From: a virus
Direction: 5' to 3' (one strand)
Length of the DNA: 20,774 nucleotides
IMG/VR virus record: IMGVR_UViG_3300023220_000249
Coordinates: 1 to 20,774 of that record
Each line of letters starts with the position of its first letter. The stretch's first letter is position 1. Below the pieces are notes generated by a model. The model searched no databases. It was not told where the DNA came from and saw only the letters and a program-made list of their open reading frames with translations. Position numbers and translations under genes: made by a program. This document shows positions 1 through 7,737 of this stretch, piece by piece.

Positions 1-1133
1 TGGTCACTGTATTCTGTCCTGGTATCGAAATCTAATTCGCCTATTTTACCTGAGCGATCATCGCCCACTAAAATCTTTCCAAAAGCTTTCAACCCATGAA
101 CAGCCCGCCAAGGCAAAAAGCCACTACCATTTGTAATACCTGTTTGCCGTTCATGCCATTCTGGTTTACCGGATAAGGCAGAAGTAACAGCGTCATAAAC
201 AAAAGTATTATTCCCTACCGTGAAGACAGCAAAATAATTACCATTTTGTGCATAGGCAAAAGCTGTGGCATCGGCTATTTGCGCGGCTGTGTTCTTTTGG
301 ATAAGTTGATCAATAGAGGCTGTTGATATCTTTTGTACAGAAGACCCTAGCGCTCTCCAGATAGCGGGTTGTTCGCCAAGATCACCCCCAATAAACAAAA
401 AACTATTGTCAAACTCAATGACCGATAACCTTGCTGAACAGCCCTTTTGTATCACAGCGCCCTGTATTCTCTGGAACGGGAATCCCGTGGTCACAATAGT
501 CCTATACACCTCTATTGTATTTTCACCTAAAATATAGAGCTGATTATGGTTATTGTGTCCTGCAACGATAATGTCTGGGCTTATCTCAGCGTCGGCAAAA
601 TCCAAAGCATTAAAGTTCTTGCCGTCATTGGTTGTCTTAACAGAAGAACTGAAAAATACACTGTTTGTCGTATAGACATAAAAACCATCTTTAAAAGTAA
701 CCGTCGTGGCCTGTCCAAAGCTTAAGAATACAGCGTTATTGTTAGTTTCTAACGTATTGGTAGCAGGCGTAAAGAAAAAGCTCTCCCCTGTCGGATCTTG
801 AATAGCAATATTAATACCGTTCGAGGTTATAGAGACATTACTAGAACCTGATATGGTGCCATGATTGGTAATCGTACCGCTTGAATTTAAGGATATTAAT
901 GAACTGCCAATAACGTAATAAGGAATTCCATCACTAAAAACAATGGAACCCCGACTACTGCCAGATCCAAAATCAGCAAATTCAGGTATTCCGGGCGTAT
1001 TAAATAAAGCCCGTTTGCTAAGTGCATCAGCCTGCGGGATAACTGGATAGGCGTTCACAACCCGCTTGTCAATCAACGTAGGCGATTGACTCACGTAAAA
1101 CCCATCTGCAAAAGGCAATTCTATTCTAGCCAT
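1..1133 (-). CDS. P22 gp10-like packaged-DNA stabilisation / tail hub protein (3' end outside window)
   Basis: 377 codons are visible from an ATG at 1133; the reading frame is still open at base 1, so the C-terminus is missing. The ORF begins MARIELPFADGFY. Mid-protein it has a QKGCSARLSVIEFDNSFLF stretch, then SVQKISTASIDQLIQ and FVYDAVTSALSGKPEWHERQTG. This matches the layout of P22 gp10, which has VQKGIAGTY, ASIEKILRSYTADELADG and LVYDASSSANGPQW at equivalent places. In P22, gp10 assembles below gp4 at the portal vertex and retains packaged DNA. The start overlaps the stop of the gp4-like gene by 8 bases, the same gene order as P22 (4 then 10). Family assignment is by remembered similarity; P22 gp10 is about 470 residues, so roughly 80-100 residues should lie outside. 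Confidence 0.82.
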   Translation of the reverse strand, partial: MARIELPFADGFYVSQSPTLIDKRVVNAYPVIPQADALSKRALFNTPGIPEFADFGSGSSRGSIVFSDGIPYYVIGSSLISLNSSGTITNHGTISGSSNVSITSNGINIAIQDPTGESFFFTPATNTLETNNNAVFLSFGQATTVTFKDGFYVYTTNSVFFSSSVKTTNDGKNFNALDFADAEISPDIIVAGHNNHNQLYILGENTIEVYRTIVTTGFPFQRIQGAVIQKGCSARLSVIEFDNSFLFIGGDLGEQPAIWRALGSSVQKISTASIDQLIQKNTAAQIADATAFAYAQNGNYFAVFTVGNNTFVYDAVTSALSGKPEWHERQTGITNGSGFLPWRAVHGLKAFGKILVGDDRSGKIGELDFDTRTEYSD

Positions 1134-2451
1134 TCATCACCGGCTGTATGTTCAGGGAATCAGGTTCCCTATCAAATCCAAGCGCATCCTGTAGCATTTC
1201 TTCCGCTTTTAAAGTAAGTCGATCTAGCCTGTCTTGCGGAATGCGGTATTCAGGCGCTATCTCAACAGCTAAGTTATATTTTAATATCCTAAACCATTCA
1301 GCAGGGAAGTCTGGGTTATCGGCCGTATCAGTATTAATATCGATAGGCCGCTCGTAGGTAAACTTAGCCACTTGATCGACATTGTTGGCGGTTTGCCAGA
1401 TATAAATCCGCCCATTGGTTAACTGAGGAGAGTAATACCAGTTGTTCATTTCCCCTTGGGAAGTCTTATCGGGCTGGGCAAAATATTCCTGCCGGGACCA
1501 CTGATTAGCTTCTATTTCGTCCAATTGTCCAATCGTTTGCCGCCTGTTCTGCAAAATGCGAATCGGGCGCGGGATTAAATTTGAAAAACAAAATACACTG
1601 TTGTTAATAGTCGCCGCTCCGGTAAGGCCAGTGACGTTAAACACTTGAGTAGAGCTTAAAACCTCAACTATTTTGGTCCACTGGCGGGTTCCGCCATCCA
1701 GTTCAATCCCAATAAAGTCGCCGGTTGTTTCATCTAGAATTTCTATTCTGTCAGTAATCGTGTCGTTAGTGGCGGCAGTATCGCCGTTCAATATTTCAAA
1801 GGTATGGCTCGTTTGTGTAGCGGTGAATTCAAACTTACCTGTACCCGTCGCACTCAAGGAGACAGAGCCTAACGTTGTTGTACCGTCTTTCATGGAGTAG
1901 GTTACAGAAGGGCTTAAACCTTTGGTAAAGTCCACTATAACGCGGTAAATACGGCCTGATACTAAGGATGTGATGGTTCTTTCAGTTTCGCCCGCTGCCG
2001 CTGCCGCATTAGAGACTTTCAACGATGTACCCGTTAACACAATGGTTCCCGCCACAACTGTCCAACCTTGCAAGGATTCTGAAGGATCAGACGGTAATAT
2101 GTCAGTAGCGCCAGTCTTCCCGGTCGTGGAATCAAGGGTCAATGTTCTGTCGTTCGTGACCCCGGCAACGGCCAATTCTGTATTGACAAAATCATCGATA
2201 TTGGTCGCTTCATCACCACTTGGGCCTAGCAAGTAATCAGTCTTGCCAACATCTAAAAATAAAATACCTTCGGTTTTGGTCCAGAGATGTAAGCCCTGGC
2301 TCTGCCAGCTTTTAACCAGAAAGTTCAGTGCTTCCAGGCCGTCTTGGGTATCATTGGCATCAGGAGTTTGATTAGCATCAATTTGCCCAATCAATCGCAG
2401 CGCGCCGCTAACAACGTCAAGGGCTGTAGTCGTTAATACTGTCGCCGTCAT
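1126..2451 (-). CDS. P22 gp4-like tail accessory factor with an inserted beta-rich domain
   Basis: 441 residues. The N-terminal part (about 1-110) is helical and ends DRTLTLDSTTGKTG; the C-terminal part (about 245-440) has GIELDGGTRQW, the NNWYYSPQLTNGRIYIWQT stretch and a helical tail with FPAEWFRILKYNLAVEIAPEY. These two parts together resemble the P22 gp4 tail-accessory family, which binds the portal and extends the head-tail channel. P22 gp4 is only 166 residues. The excess here is a Ser/Thr/Gly-rich stretch of about 130 residues (about 113-243) that reads like a carbohydrate-binding or jelly-roll beta domain placed in a loop. The start overlaps the stop of the upstream 81-residue ORF by 4 bases (ATGA). 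Function of the insert is inferred; the family call rests on context plus pattern. Confidence 0.75.
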   Translation of the reverse strand: MTATVLTTTALDVVSGALRLIGQIDANQTPDANDTQDGLEALNFLVKSWQSQGLHLWTKTEGILFLDVGKTDYLLGPSGDEATNIDDFVNTELAVAGVTNDRTLTLDSTTGKTGATDILPSDPSESLQGWTVVAGTIVLTGTSLKVSNAAAAAGETERTITSLVSGRIYRVIVDFTKGLSPSVTYSMKDGTTTLGSVSLSATGTGKFEFTATQTSHTFEILNGDTAATNDTITDRIEILDETTGDFIGIELDGGTRQWTKIVEVLSSTQVFNVTGLTGAATINNSVFCFSNLIPRPIRILQNRRQTIGQLDEIEANQWSRQEYFAQPDKTSQGEMNNWYYSPQLTNGRIYIWQTANNVDQVAKFTYERPIDINTDTADNPDFPAEWFRILKYNLAVEIAPEYRIPQDRLDRLTLKAEEMLQDALGFDREPDSLNIQPVMNG

Positions 2452-2693
2452 AAGTCGTCCCTAGTTGGGGTAAAAAACTTATCAGGCTGTCTAGGGCGTG
2501 AATCAGGCACCGCTATTTGTTCGTCCCTTCCTCTAATGTCTAACTGCGGTTGCTTTTTTTCCCATTCTTCAACACCCACAAGTAGACCATCCCAAGTAAA
2601 CCGACATTGGGAACGCTTTAACTTCTGACCAGACCTATCAGAGATAACATTGTAATCCCCGAGAATAGCCCGGTTTTTACGCGGTCCGATCAT
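2448..2693 (-). CDS. Conserved phage hypothetical protein, 81 aa
   Basis: Starts MIGPRKNRAILGDYNVISDR, is highly charged and ends with a proline-rich stretch (VPDSRPRQPDKFFTPTRDD). No membrane segment or enzyme motif is visible. It looks like a small protein often found next to neck genes of P22-like phages, but no function is known to me. Its ATG overlaps the TGA of the 38-residue gene upstream and its stop overlaps the ATG of the gp4-like gene, so it is translationally coupled on both sides. A role in neck or tail assembly is only an inference from position. Confidence 0.8.
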   Translation of the reverse strand: MIGPRKNRAILGDYNVISDRSGQKLKRSQCRFTWDGLLVGVEEWEKKQPQLDIRGRDEQIAVPDSRPRQPDKFFTPTRDDL

Positions 2694-2806
2694 TTGTGAG
2701 CACTCTTATGCTTTTTCTTACTTTTTTTATTTCCGGCATGAACTCCGGCAGCTTGTGGTAACTGGTGTCCTGCTTTCTGTTGTAATGTTTCTCTTACTCT
2801 GGACAT
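2690..2806 (-). CDS. Very small basic protein, 38 aa
   Basis: Begins MSRVRETLQQKAGHQLPQAA and ends in a lysine-rich tail (NKKSKKKHKSAHK). An AGAGGA ribosome site lies inside the last codons of the upstream gene, 8 bases before the ATG. The stop forms an ATGA overlap with the next start. The position, ribosome site and 4-base coupling argue for a real gene although it is short. The basic tail suggests nucleic-acid contact, but nothing more can be supported. Confidence 0.65.
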   Translation of the reverse strand: MSRVRETLQQKAGHQLPQAAGVHAGNKKSKKKHKSAHK

Positions 2807-2809
2807 GTT

Positions 2810-3298
2810 TTAATCCTCTATTAAAGATACTTTAAAGACGGTAAGTGCCCCGCTAGACACAAGTATATTTGCGGTAGTATCCACATTTGCAACAAAGGCC
2901 TGTATTGTTGAACCTTCTTGAATATTGAATGCACCAAGACTTGTTAATGTGGATGGGTCTTTGTTCTTTGTGCCGGAGACTGTCTTTGTTCTTTCTACGC
3001 TATCAATCGCTACTGCCAGCTCTGCAAGATCGGCGCCTCCGCCAACTTTTTCCATAGTTGCCGTGATAATGCAAAAAACCATGAACGGAAATTGACCAGA
3101 ACTATTTAGTTTACCTGTGTTATCAGATGTAAATCGTTCCAGGATATCGCTTAACCAGCTAGTGCCGCCAATGGGGACAAAAACTCCGGCAGTTGTGATT
3201 ACAGCAACGGTCGGATTAAATAAAAATGTATCTCCTACGTTTGTAGTTAAATCCTTAACGATCTCCGAAATCTTAGCATTAACATGTTGTGTGGTCAT
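2810..3298 (-). CDS. Phage virion-region hypothetical protein, 162 aa
   Basis: I choose the ATG at 3298 rather than the in-frame GTG at 3304, because the GGGGAG ribosome site is 5 bases from the ATG and abuts the GTG. The protein is mostly beta-type, Thr/Val/Gly-rich, with a hydrophobic centre (FPFMVFCIITATME) and no signal peptide. It lies between the beta-helix/96-residue genes and the neck genes. A structural role (decoration or head-tail joining) is likely from context only; I do not recognise the family. Confidence 0.78.
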   Translation of the reverse strand: MTTQHVNAKISEIVKDLTTNVGDTFLFNPTVAVITTAGVFVPIGGTSWLSDILERFTSDNTGKLNSSGQFPFMVFCIITATMEKVGGGADLAELAVAIDSVERTKTVSGTKNKDPSTLTSLGAFNIQEGSTIQAFVANVDTTANILVSSGALTVFKVSLIED

Positions 3299-3319
3299 AA
3301 TCACTCCCCAACAAAGAAG

Positions 3320-3610
3320 TTATCCTGCTTCTGTAATATTAACCGTCCCCGTTGCCGCTCCACCTGCCGTTAACAGCCAACCATCATAGGGTTCATTGAG
3401 AACTCCCACAGCCCCGGCTACGATAGCTAAAGCTCCCGCTGCCGGGGTATCAAACGTAGGTGATGCGGCCTGTATGTCTTCGTTTGTTACCGTAATCGTA
3501 ATAGTTTGGTCTGTCAGGTTTTGAATGGTCGCATTGTATTGTGCATTTCTCCTGGAGTTAGCAACAAAATTCTTCGTTGTATCAGACGCAAATGTGATGG
3601 TGTGCCTCAT
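3320..3610 (-). CDS. Small beta-rich putative virion protein, 96 aa
   Basis: Sequence is rich in Thr, Ala and Val, with alternating hydrophobics (ATIQNLTDQTITITVTNEDI) typical of a small Ig-like or jelly-roll fold, and no Cys. A GGAGAAAGGCC ribosome site precedes the ATG. It lies 13 bases after the beta-helix gene in the virion operon. Possible decoration or fibre-base protein; family not recognised. Confidence 0.75.
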   Translation of the reverse strand: MRHTITFASDTTKNFVANSRRNAQYNATIQNLTDQTITITVTNEDIQAASPTFDTPAAGALAIVAGAVGVLNEPYDGWLLTAGGAATGTVNITEAG

Positions 3611-3623
3611 GGCCTTTCTCCTG

Positions 3624-5543
3624 TTATGTTGCTACAACAGTGACGCCAGACGATAAGGGTCTCCATCTTAAGCGATGAACCCACGTACCGGTAGTAGTGC
3701 CAACGCCGATAACGATTGTGATAACCCCTCTATTAGCTATTACGCCACGCGTGTGAACGCCCGTTAATGCTACGAGAGGGTCAACTACATCTGGAGCCGT
3801 GGTTAGCGCCGTTCCATTAAGCACAACGGCAGACCCGGCAGCCGCGTTAGCCAAAGAAGCCGACGCGCCAGAAAATGTGGTCGCTACCCCAGTCTCAGGG
3901 TCCGCGCTATATTGCAGCGTCGAAGCTGTCGCGTCATTTAATGTGATACATTCGCTAACTAATGACAGGATCTCAATGGGACCATTTGCAACAGTAAATA
4001 TCGTGTCGCCGTTAGTCATGACAGCAGTTGAAGTTGTTGAAGATTTCTCGCCTTGAACATGAGTTTCTATTAGATTCTTGCTCACGACTGAAACAATATC
4101 ACCATCAGCTAAAGCAGTACCAAACGCCGTAACAGTAAATGTGCCCGTCGCAGAAACGTAACCAGTAATTAAGCGAGTCTCACCCTCGGGTGCCGCGCTT
4201 GAGCCTGCCGCATCCTTAATGACAGTCATAAACCACTGATCATCAAAGTAATCATTGCCAAATCCTGCCAACTTATCAACAACAGGCGCAGTAGTACTGG
4301 CCGCCGTATTAGTGCCAGTGTATGAAACATTGTTGATATCATTAACAATACTTTTGTGTAGGACTAATACTTCATCGTTAGGAGCTAAAGCCGTCCCAAA
4401 GTTGTTTATGGTAAATGTGCCTGTCGCTGAAACATAATCAGTAATGAGTCGATATTCTCCCTCCGGAGCTGCGCTTGCACCACCAACATCGAATACCACA
4501 TACATAAAATATTCATCATTAAAGAAGTCGTTCCCAAAGCCCGCTAGCTCTGCGACAATAGCAGTTCCGCTAGCAGCATTTGAGTTAGTGCCGCTAAACG
4601 AAAGCGCGCTTGCTCCACTTGCAAGCCCGGCATCTCCCCCGCCTAATCCTATGTCTTTTCCAGCCCCGTCATCAACACCAACACCTTTGGCGTTATCAAA
4701 CTGCATGTTTGATGCGGCAGTGATAAATACCTCTCCTGAAGCGACACGAATACTTGAATCTTTTATCCAACCAGTTGAAGTCGTTTGCAATAAAACGCCG
4801 ACTGTAGGAGTAGAACTCTTATTGTTAAGAATAAGATTAGTCAAGTTAGCATCAATCCAAGCAGTTCCGTTCTCAATAATTGCAGTACCGAAATCACCCG
4901 TGATATCAATGTTATTCAGCTTACAATCTTGCGCCCCGGCAATTTGAATATGAGACTGTTTCTGGGTTCCAGCCTCATCGCCTCTAACGTAACGATATCC
5001 GTCTATGACCATTCGATCAGCGGCGGCATCAGCTATAATAGCGTCAGTCGTATCAATGCCTACAGCGTCTCTAAATTCTCCACCTATGATAGTGAAGTCA
5101 GCCGCATTAACATCGATAGGGCCAGTTAAAGCATCGATACCAGCCACAAATAGAGGGTTAACTAGCGTGATATTTGCTGCATCGATATCCATATCAGCAC
5201 CAACAACTGTGGTGAAATTAATCTGAGCACGATTAGAGCCTTCACCAAGAAATACAATAGCTGTACCCGCTATATCAAGATCAAGCATCGCTGCTGCACT
5301 AACAGTTTCAACGTGACCATTTTTACAATATATTTTATCGCCAGCCACAAAATTAAGACCGGCTGCATTGTTATAAATATTAGCAATACTGCCGAACGAG
5401 CGCTTAAATGTGCCAGCATTACCATTACTGCCATTCACTGAATCTACCCAAAAGATCTTACCTGGATAGGAATCTAAGATTGGTAGATTGCGACTGATCA
5501 ATCCGTTTGGAAAACCTGTATAAGTTGAAGGCGTGTTAGCCAT
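3624..5543 (-). CDS. Large beta-helix-type putative virion protein with internal duplication, 639 aa
   Basis: N-terminal block (about 28-85) reads KIFWVDSVNGSNGNAGTFKR, then GDKIYCKNGHVETV. This is the head of many phage right-handed beta-helix proteins, in which a 'VDSxNGSDxNxGT..PF.SI..A' motif precedes short beta turns. Residues about 90-300 carry repeated I/V-N-x-D-I type turns consistent with helix rungs. Residues about 314-397 and 406-489 are two copies of one domain, followed by a C-terminal beta region. It lies directly after the capsid gene and a terminator-like hairpin, preceded by TAGGAG and ATG. Such proteins act as head fibres, decoration or tailspike-like adhesins; which applies here is unknown. 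No catalytic residues were identified. Confidence 0.8.
   Translation of the reverse strand: MANTPSTYTGFPNGLISRNLPILDSYPGKIFWVDSVNGSNGNAGTFKRSFGSIANIYNNAAGLNFVAGDKIYCKNGHVETVSAAAMLDLDIAGTAIVFLGEGSNRAQINFTTVVGADMDIDAANITLVNPLFVAGIDALTGPIDVNAADFTIIGGEFRDAVGIDTTDAIIADAAADRMVIDGYRYVRGDEAGTQKQSHIQIAGAQDCKLNNIDITGDFGTAIIENGTAWIDANLTNLILNNKSSTPTVGVLLQTTSTGWIKDSSIRVASGEVFITAASNMQFDNAKGVGVDDGAGKDIGLGGGDAGLASGASALSFSGTNSNAASGTAIVAELAGFGNDFFNDEYFMYVVFDVGGASAAPEGEYRLITDYVSATGTFTINNFGTALAPNDEVLVLHKSIVNDINNVSYTGTNTAASTTAPVVDKLAGFGNDYFDDQWFMTVIKDAAGSSAAPEGETRLITGYVSATGTFTVTAFGTALADGDIVSVVSKNLIETHVQGEKSSTTSTAVMTNGDTIFTVANGPIEILSLVSECITLNDATASTLQYSADPETGVATTFSGASASLANAAAGSAVVLNGTALTTAPDVVDPLVALTGVHTRGVIANRGVITIVIGVGTTTGTWVHRLRWRPLSSGVTVVAT
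4077..4604 (-). repeat. Tandem protein-domain duplication inside the beta-helix gene
   Basis: Codons 314-397 (4353-4604) and 406-489 (4077-4328) encode two 84-residue copies. Both begin with a S-[FY]-[ST]-GTN motif, contain LAGFGND[FY]F[ND]D, then SAAPEGE[YT]RLIT[DG]YVSATGTFT and FGTALA. Eight residues separate the copies. The shared pieces are exact or conservative at most positions, so an intragenic duplication is the simplest reading. Confidence 0.92.
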
Positions 5544-5628
5544 GTTAAAACTCCTATGAAACCGTTGTACGGTCTTTAAAAAAGAAAACTACATAGTTCA
5601 TTAAATAGAGGGGCTTGCGCCCCTTTTG
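5544..5628 (-). terminator. Hairpin after the capsid gene (probable rho-independent or attenuating terminator)
   Basis: On the minus strand AGGGGC-GCAA-GCCCCT (5609-5624) makes a perfect 6-bp GC-rich stem with a GNRA-type loop, a few bases after the capsid stop codon. The 3' flank is CTATTT, so the U-tract is poor, while the plus strand has CCCCTTTT. A second small dyad, ACCGT-ACA-ACGGT, lies at 5561-5573 before the next ribosome site. Likely lowers expression of downstream genes relative to the capsid gene rather than stopping transcription fully. Confidence 0.6.
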
Positions 5629-6549
5629 TCATGCTCCGGCAGATGCATATAAGGTACGCTTATCGGAATAACCGAATGAATAACGCTCATCGGCTTTCAT
5701 GCGCAGATTACCAGAAGTAAACGCATTATCTTGACCAAACTCGACCGCTTGACGGGTAAAGTATTTCGCGCCGTCAGGCACATTGGTTTTGATAAACCAG
5801 GCATCAGCATCTGTTAGGTAATTGTTAATAGTGAATCCATCACGCAATGCGTTCATATCACGCACGGCATTAGTGGCATTATCACTCGTGTCATTCTGAA
5901 GAACCGAACCTAAAACACGTTGAAATTCAAATTGCAATGCATTAGGGCCAATCAATCGAATTCCCTTTAATGCAATCTGCAAATCTCTAGGATCTGTGGC
6001 GTCACCTATGATAATTAACAAATCTTCAAGCGAAGCTTCAGAAAAATCAGCATCTACTGCTAACTTATTGCTGAAAGTCCCACCTGTAGGGCCATTAACG
6101 TTCACAGTGGAGAACAACTCTATACCGTCCCCGCCTGACTGAGTAAAGGCACTATTAAAACCACGATTCAAAATATTAGCCCCTACAACTTCCTTGGTTT
6201 GCGTCATAGAAAAAGCTAATCGACTTGTATTGTTTTGAAGCTGCCCATACAGTTCATCTTGCATAGCCTCTTTTGACTGGATAAATCCCTTGCCATAAGT
6301 AAGATGCTGATAAACAGGAATGAAGCCCTGGCGGAATGAATCGAATGATATTTCATCGCTTTCAGGCTTTTCAGGCGCAAGCCCTAAACCTTCCAGTTGT
6401 GCATCAGACTCAAAGTTCTTGGTCGAACTGAATGTGTCAAAGATTTTACTCCACTGCGTTTCGTGCGGCTCATAATTAGCGCCAAAGATACGATTTAAAC
6501 CCTCTTCTAATAGGCGGGGTATAGTGCCTGTCGTAATTGTACCGGCCAT
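5629..6549 (-). CDS. Putative major capsid protein, 306 aa
   Basis: Begins MAGTITTGTIPRLLEEGLNR, with an unusually strong ribosome site (GGAGG, 6 bases from ATG) as expected for the most abundant virion protein. It lies downstream of the scaffold-like and decoration-like genes and is followed by a hairpin terminator, the usual setting of a capsid gene. The sequence has a long helical N-terminal arm, a central NRGFNSAFTQSGGDGIELFS loop region and a C-terminal FTSGNLRMKADERYSFGYSD. This pattern is typical of short HK97-fold capsid proteins. P22 coat is larger (430 residues), so the capsid lineage need not be P22 itself. No direct family motif is decisive; the call rests on position, expression signal and pattern. 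Confidence 0.8.
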   Translation of the reverse strand: MAGTITTGTIPRLLEEGLNRIFGANYEPHETQWSKIFDTFSSTKNFESDAQLEGLGLAPEKPESDEISFDSFRQGFIPVYQHLTYGKGFIQSKEAMQDELYGQLQNNTSRLAFSMTQTKEVVGANILNRGFNSAFTQSGGDGIELFSTVNVNGPTGGTFSNKLAVDADFSEASLEDLLIIIGDATDPRDLQIALKGIRLIGPNALQFEFQRVLGSVLQNDTSDNATNAVRDMNALRDGFTINNYLTDADAWFIKTNVPDGAKYFTRQAVEFGQDNAFTSGNLRMKADERYSFGYSDKRTLYASAGA

Positions 6550-6562
6550 GATAAACCTCCTA

Positions 6563-7111
6563 TTAAGCTATGCCAGCCGCGCCATCAGAGGCGGTACTAG
6601 CATTAGGGCGAAGAAGAACACGATTCCCAAGTACACCGGCAGTGTCCTCTAAAAGAGCGACAACGCGGTAGGGAAGCGTCTGGGTAGTAGCGACTGTGGC
6701 AAAGTCGGCTGTCATATTTGAAATAGTGAGACTGCCAGATTTAGTTGCTGTAGTGATATTAATGGCAGTGTTGAGACCAACACTTGCAGCATCATAGGTT
6801 GCATCTGCGTCAATTTCGTACAAAGCAAATTGATCGACGCGGACCCTGACTAAGCCAGCGGTTAAAGCGGCTAGGCCTGTTTCGGTTAAGTCAGTGGTAA
6901 CGACTTCTACGGATTCGAGGACACCAGTATTTGCGGTAGTAGTGTTTCCGGTATCGACTTCAGAGACCCCATTAGCATCGCCATCGCCTGTAATAACAAC
7001 GGCATCACCGGGGGCTAAAAGGGTAGCGTGTGCAGCGTCTACGGCAAATGTTGAAACATTGCCCGTAGTACCGCCGCCCGATTGGGATTTGCGGTATTTG
7101 AAACCAGCCAT
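6563..7111 (-). CDS. Putative head decoration protein, 182 aa
   Basis: I choose the ATG at 7111 because GGAG lies 6 bases upstream; a TTG at 7123 in frame overlaps that ribosome site and is unlikely. The protein begins MAGFKYRKSQSGGGTTGNVS and is Ala/Thr/Val/Gly-rich with beta-type alternation and few charges. Such proteins just upstream of the capsid gene are usually decoration or cement proteins. It ends 13 bases before the capsid start and shares the operon. Family assignment is by context; no specific motif. Confidence 0.7.
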   Translation of the reverse strand: MAGFKYRKSQSGGGTTGNVSTFAVDAAHATLLAPGDAVVITGDGDANGVSEVDTGNTTTANTGVLESVEVVTTDLTETGLAALTAGLVRVRVDQFALYEIDADATYDAASVGLNTAINITTATKSGSLTISNMTADFATVATTQTLPYRVVALLEDTAGVLGNRVLLRPNASTASDGAAGIA

Positions 7112-7247
7112 AATAGACTCCAAAAATAGTCAAAAATATGAAACCCAACACCAACATGGTGAAGGGCATACTCTCAATCTACTTTCGGTGGGTCTTTGGC
7201 CGGTGATTGAGCTAGAGGACTAGCCTCTAATCTCTTTGTTTGCCATA
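7112..7247. other. Short gene-free gap with two small dyads
   Basis: No convincing ORF on either strand. It holds TAGAGG-ACTAG-CCTCTA (7213-7229, 6-bp stem, 5-base loop) and a looser inverted repeat CTCAATC / GATTGAG (7173-7179 and 7205-7211). Neither is followed by a T-run on the minus strand, so they are at most weak attenuators or mRNA-processing stems between the early head genes and the decoration/capsid genes. Confidence 0.4.
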
Positions 7248-7379
7248 TTAGGCAAGCGGATCATACTCGTCTTTCTGTAAAACATGGTGCCTGCCCTCTG
7301 GCAGATACTCATGATATTCGCCATCTCTTTCTAAGATTTGTTGCTTCTTAATAATACCAGATAGCTTATCTTGTTTCAA
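7248..7379 (-). pseudogene. Out-of-frame C-terminal continuation of the 123-aa protein (frameshift product or separate 43-aa ORF)
   Basis: The frame from TTG at 7379 gives 43 residues, starting KQDKLSGIIKKQQILERD and ending KDEYDPLA before a stop. It overlaps the last 14 bases of the 123-residue gene. If one A is dropped from the A6 run (7380-7385), the upstream gene reads on as WLEEQKLKQDKLSGIIKKQQ, a natural charged helix. Related phage proteins continue in that way after a '(F/Y)..EDQ..K' segment. No ATG or good ribosome site exists for a separate gene. I favour a split gene (programmed shift, mutation or sequencing indel) over an independent peptide. Confidence 0.55.
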
Positions 7380-7737
7380 TTTTTTGCTCTTCAAGCCAAT
7401 ATTTCTTCTCAATTTTCATTAAAAATTGTTTATAAGGGCCGTTGGTCCGTGTGATGTTATGGCCATCTGTATCTTTCACCAGCTCATACCAACAGCGTTT
7501 GGCTTGTTCAATGCGACCGTCACGATCTGACATCCAACGTGGGTGCCATTTTTCTTCATCCACCAATCCGGGCGGGAGAGATAGTTTTAGCGTAGCTCCC
7601 ATCGATTCACGAGGCGGTCTATTAGCGCTATGGGCTTCTTCCACCCGGTCTGCTTCCAACTCGACCCGGCTATTTTTTGCCTGAAGTGCTGTTTTATCGG
7701 CTCTTGGGCGACCTCTGCCGCGTTTTGGCTGGTTCAT
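7366..7737 (-). CDS. Conserved phage head-region protein, 123 aa as read (probably truncated by a frameshift)
   Basis: N-terminus carries KRGRGRPR, an AT-hook-like basic patch, then a charged linker. The core RWMSDRDGRIEQAKRCWYEL, followed by GPYKQFLMKIEKKYWLEEQK, follows a pattern I associate with small proteins near the scaffold and capsid genes of many phages ('RW.ND..GRI..A...GYE.V ... LM.IP...Y.EDQ'). Its function is not known to me. The start forms an ATGA overlap with the scaffold stop. The reading frame ends right after an A6 run while the expected tail continues in another frame (7248-7379). Confidence 0.72.
   Translation of the reverse strand: MNQPKRGRGRPRADKTALQAKNSRVELEADRVEEAHSANRPPRESMGATLKLSLPPGLVDEEKWHPRWMSDRDGRIEQAKRCWYELVKDTDGHNITRTNGPYKQFLMKIEKKYWLEEQKIETR

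Noticed and set aside
4444-4947. Plus-strand open frame of 167 codons
   Set aside because: Lies antisense within the 639-aa beta-helix gene, low complexity (Ser/Pro/Ala/Ile-rich) and no ribosome site; a shadow of the real minus-strand frame.
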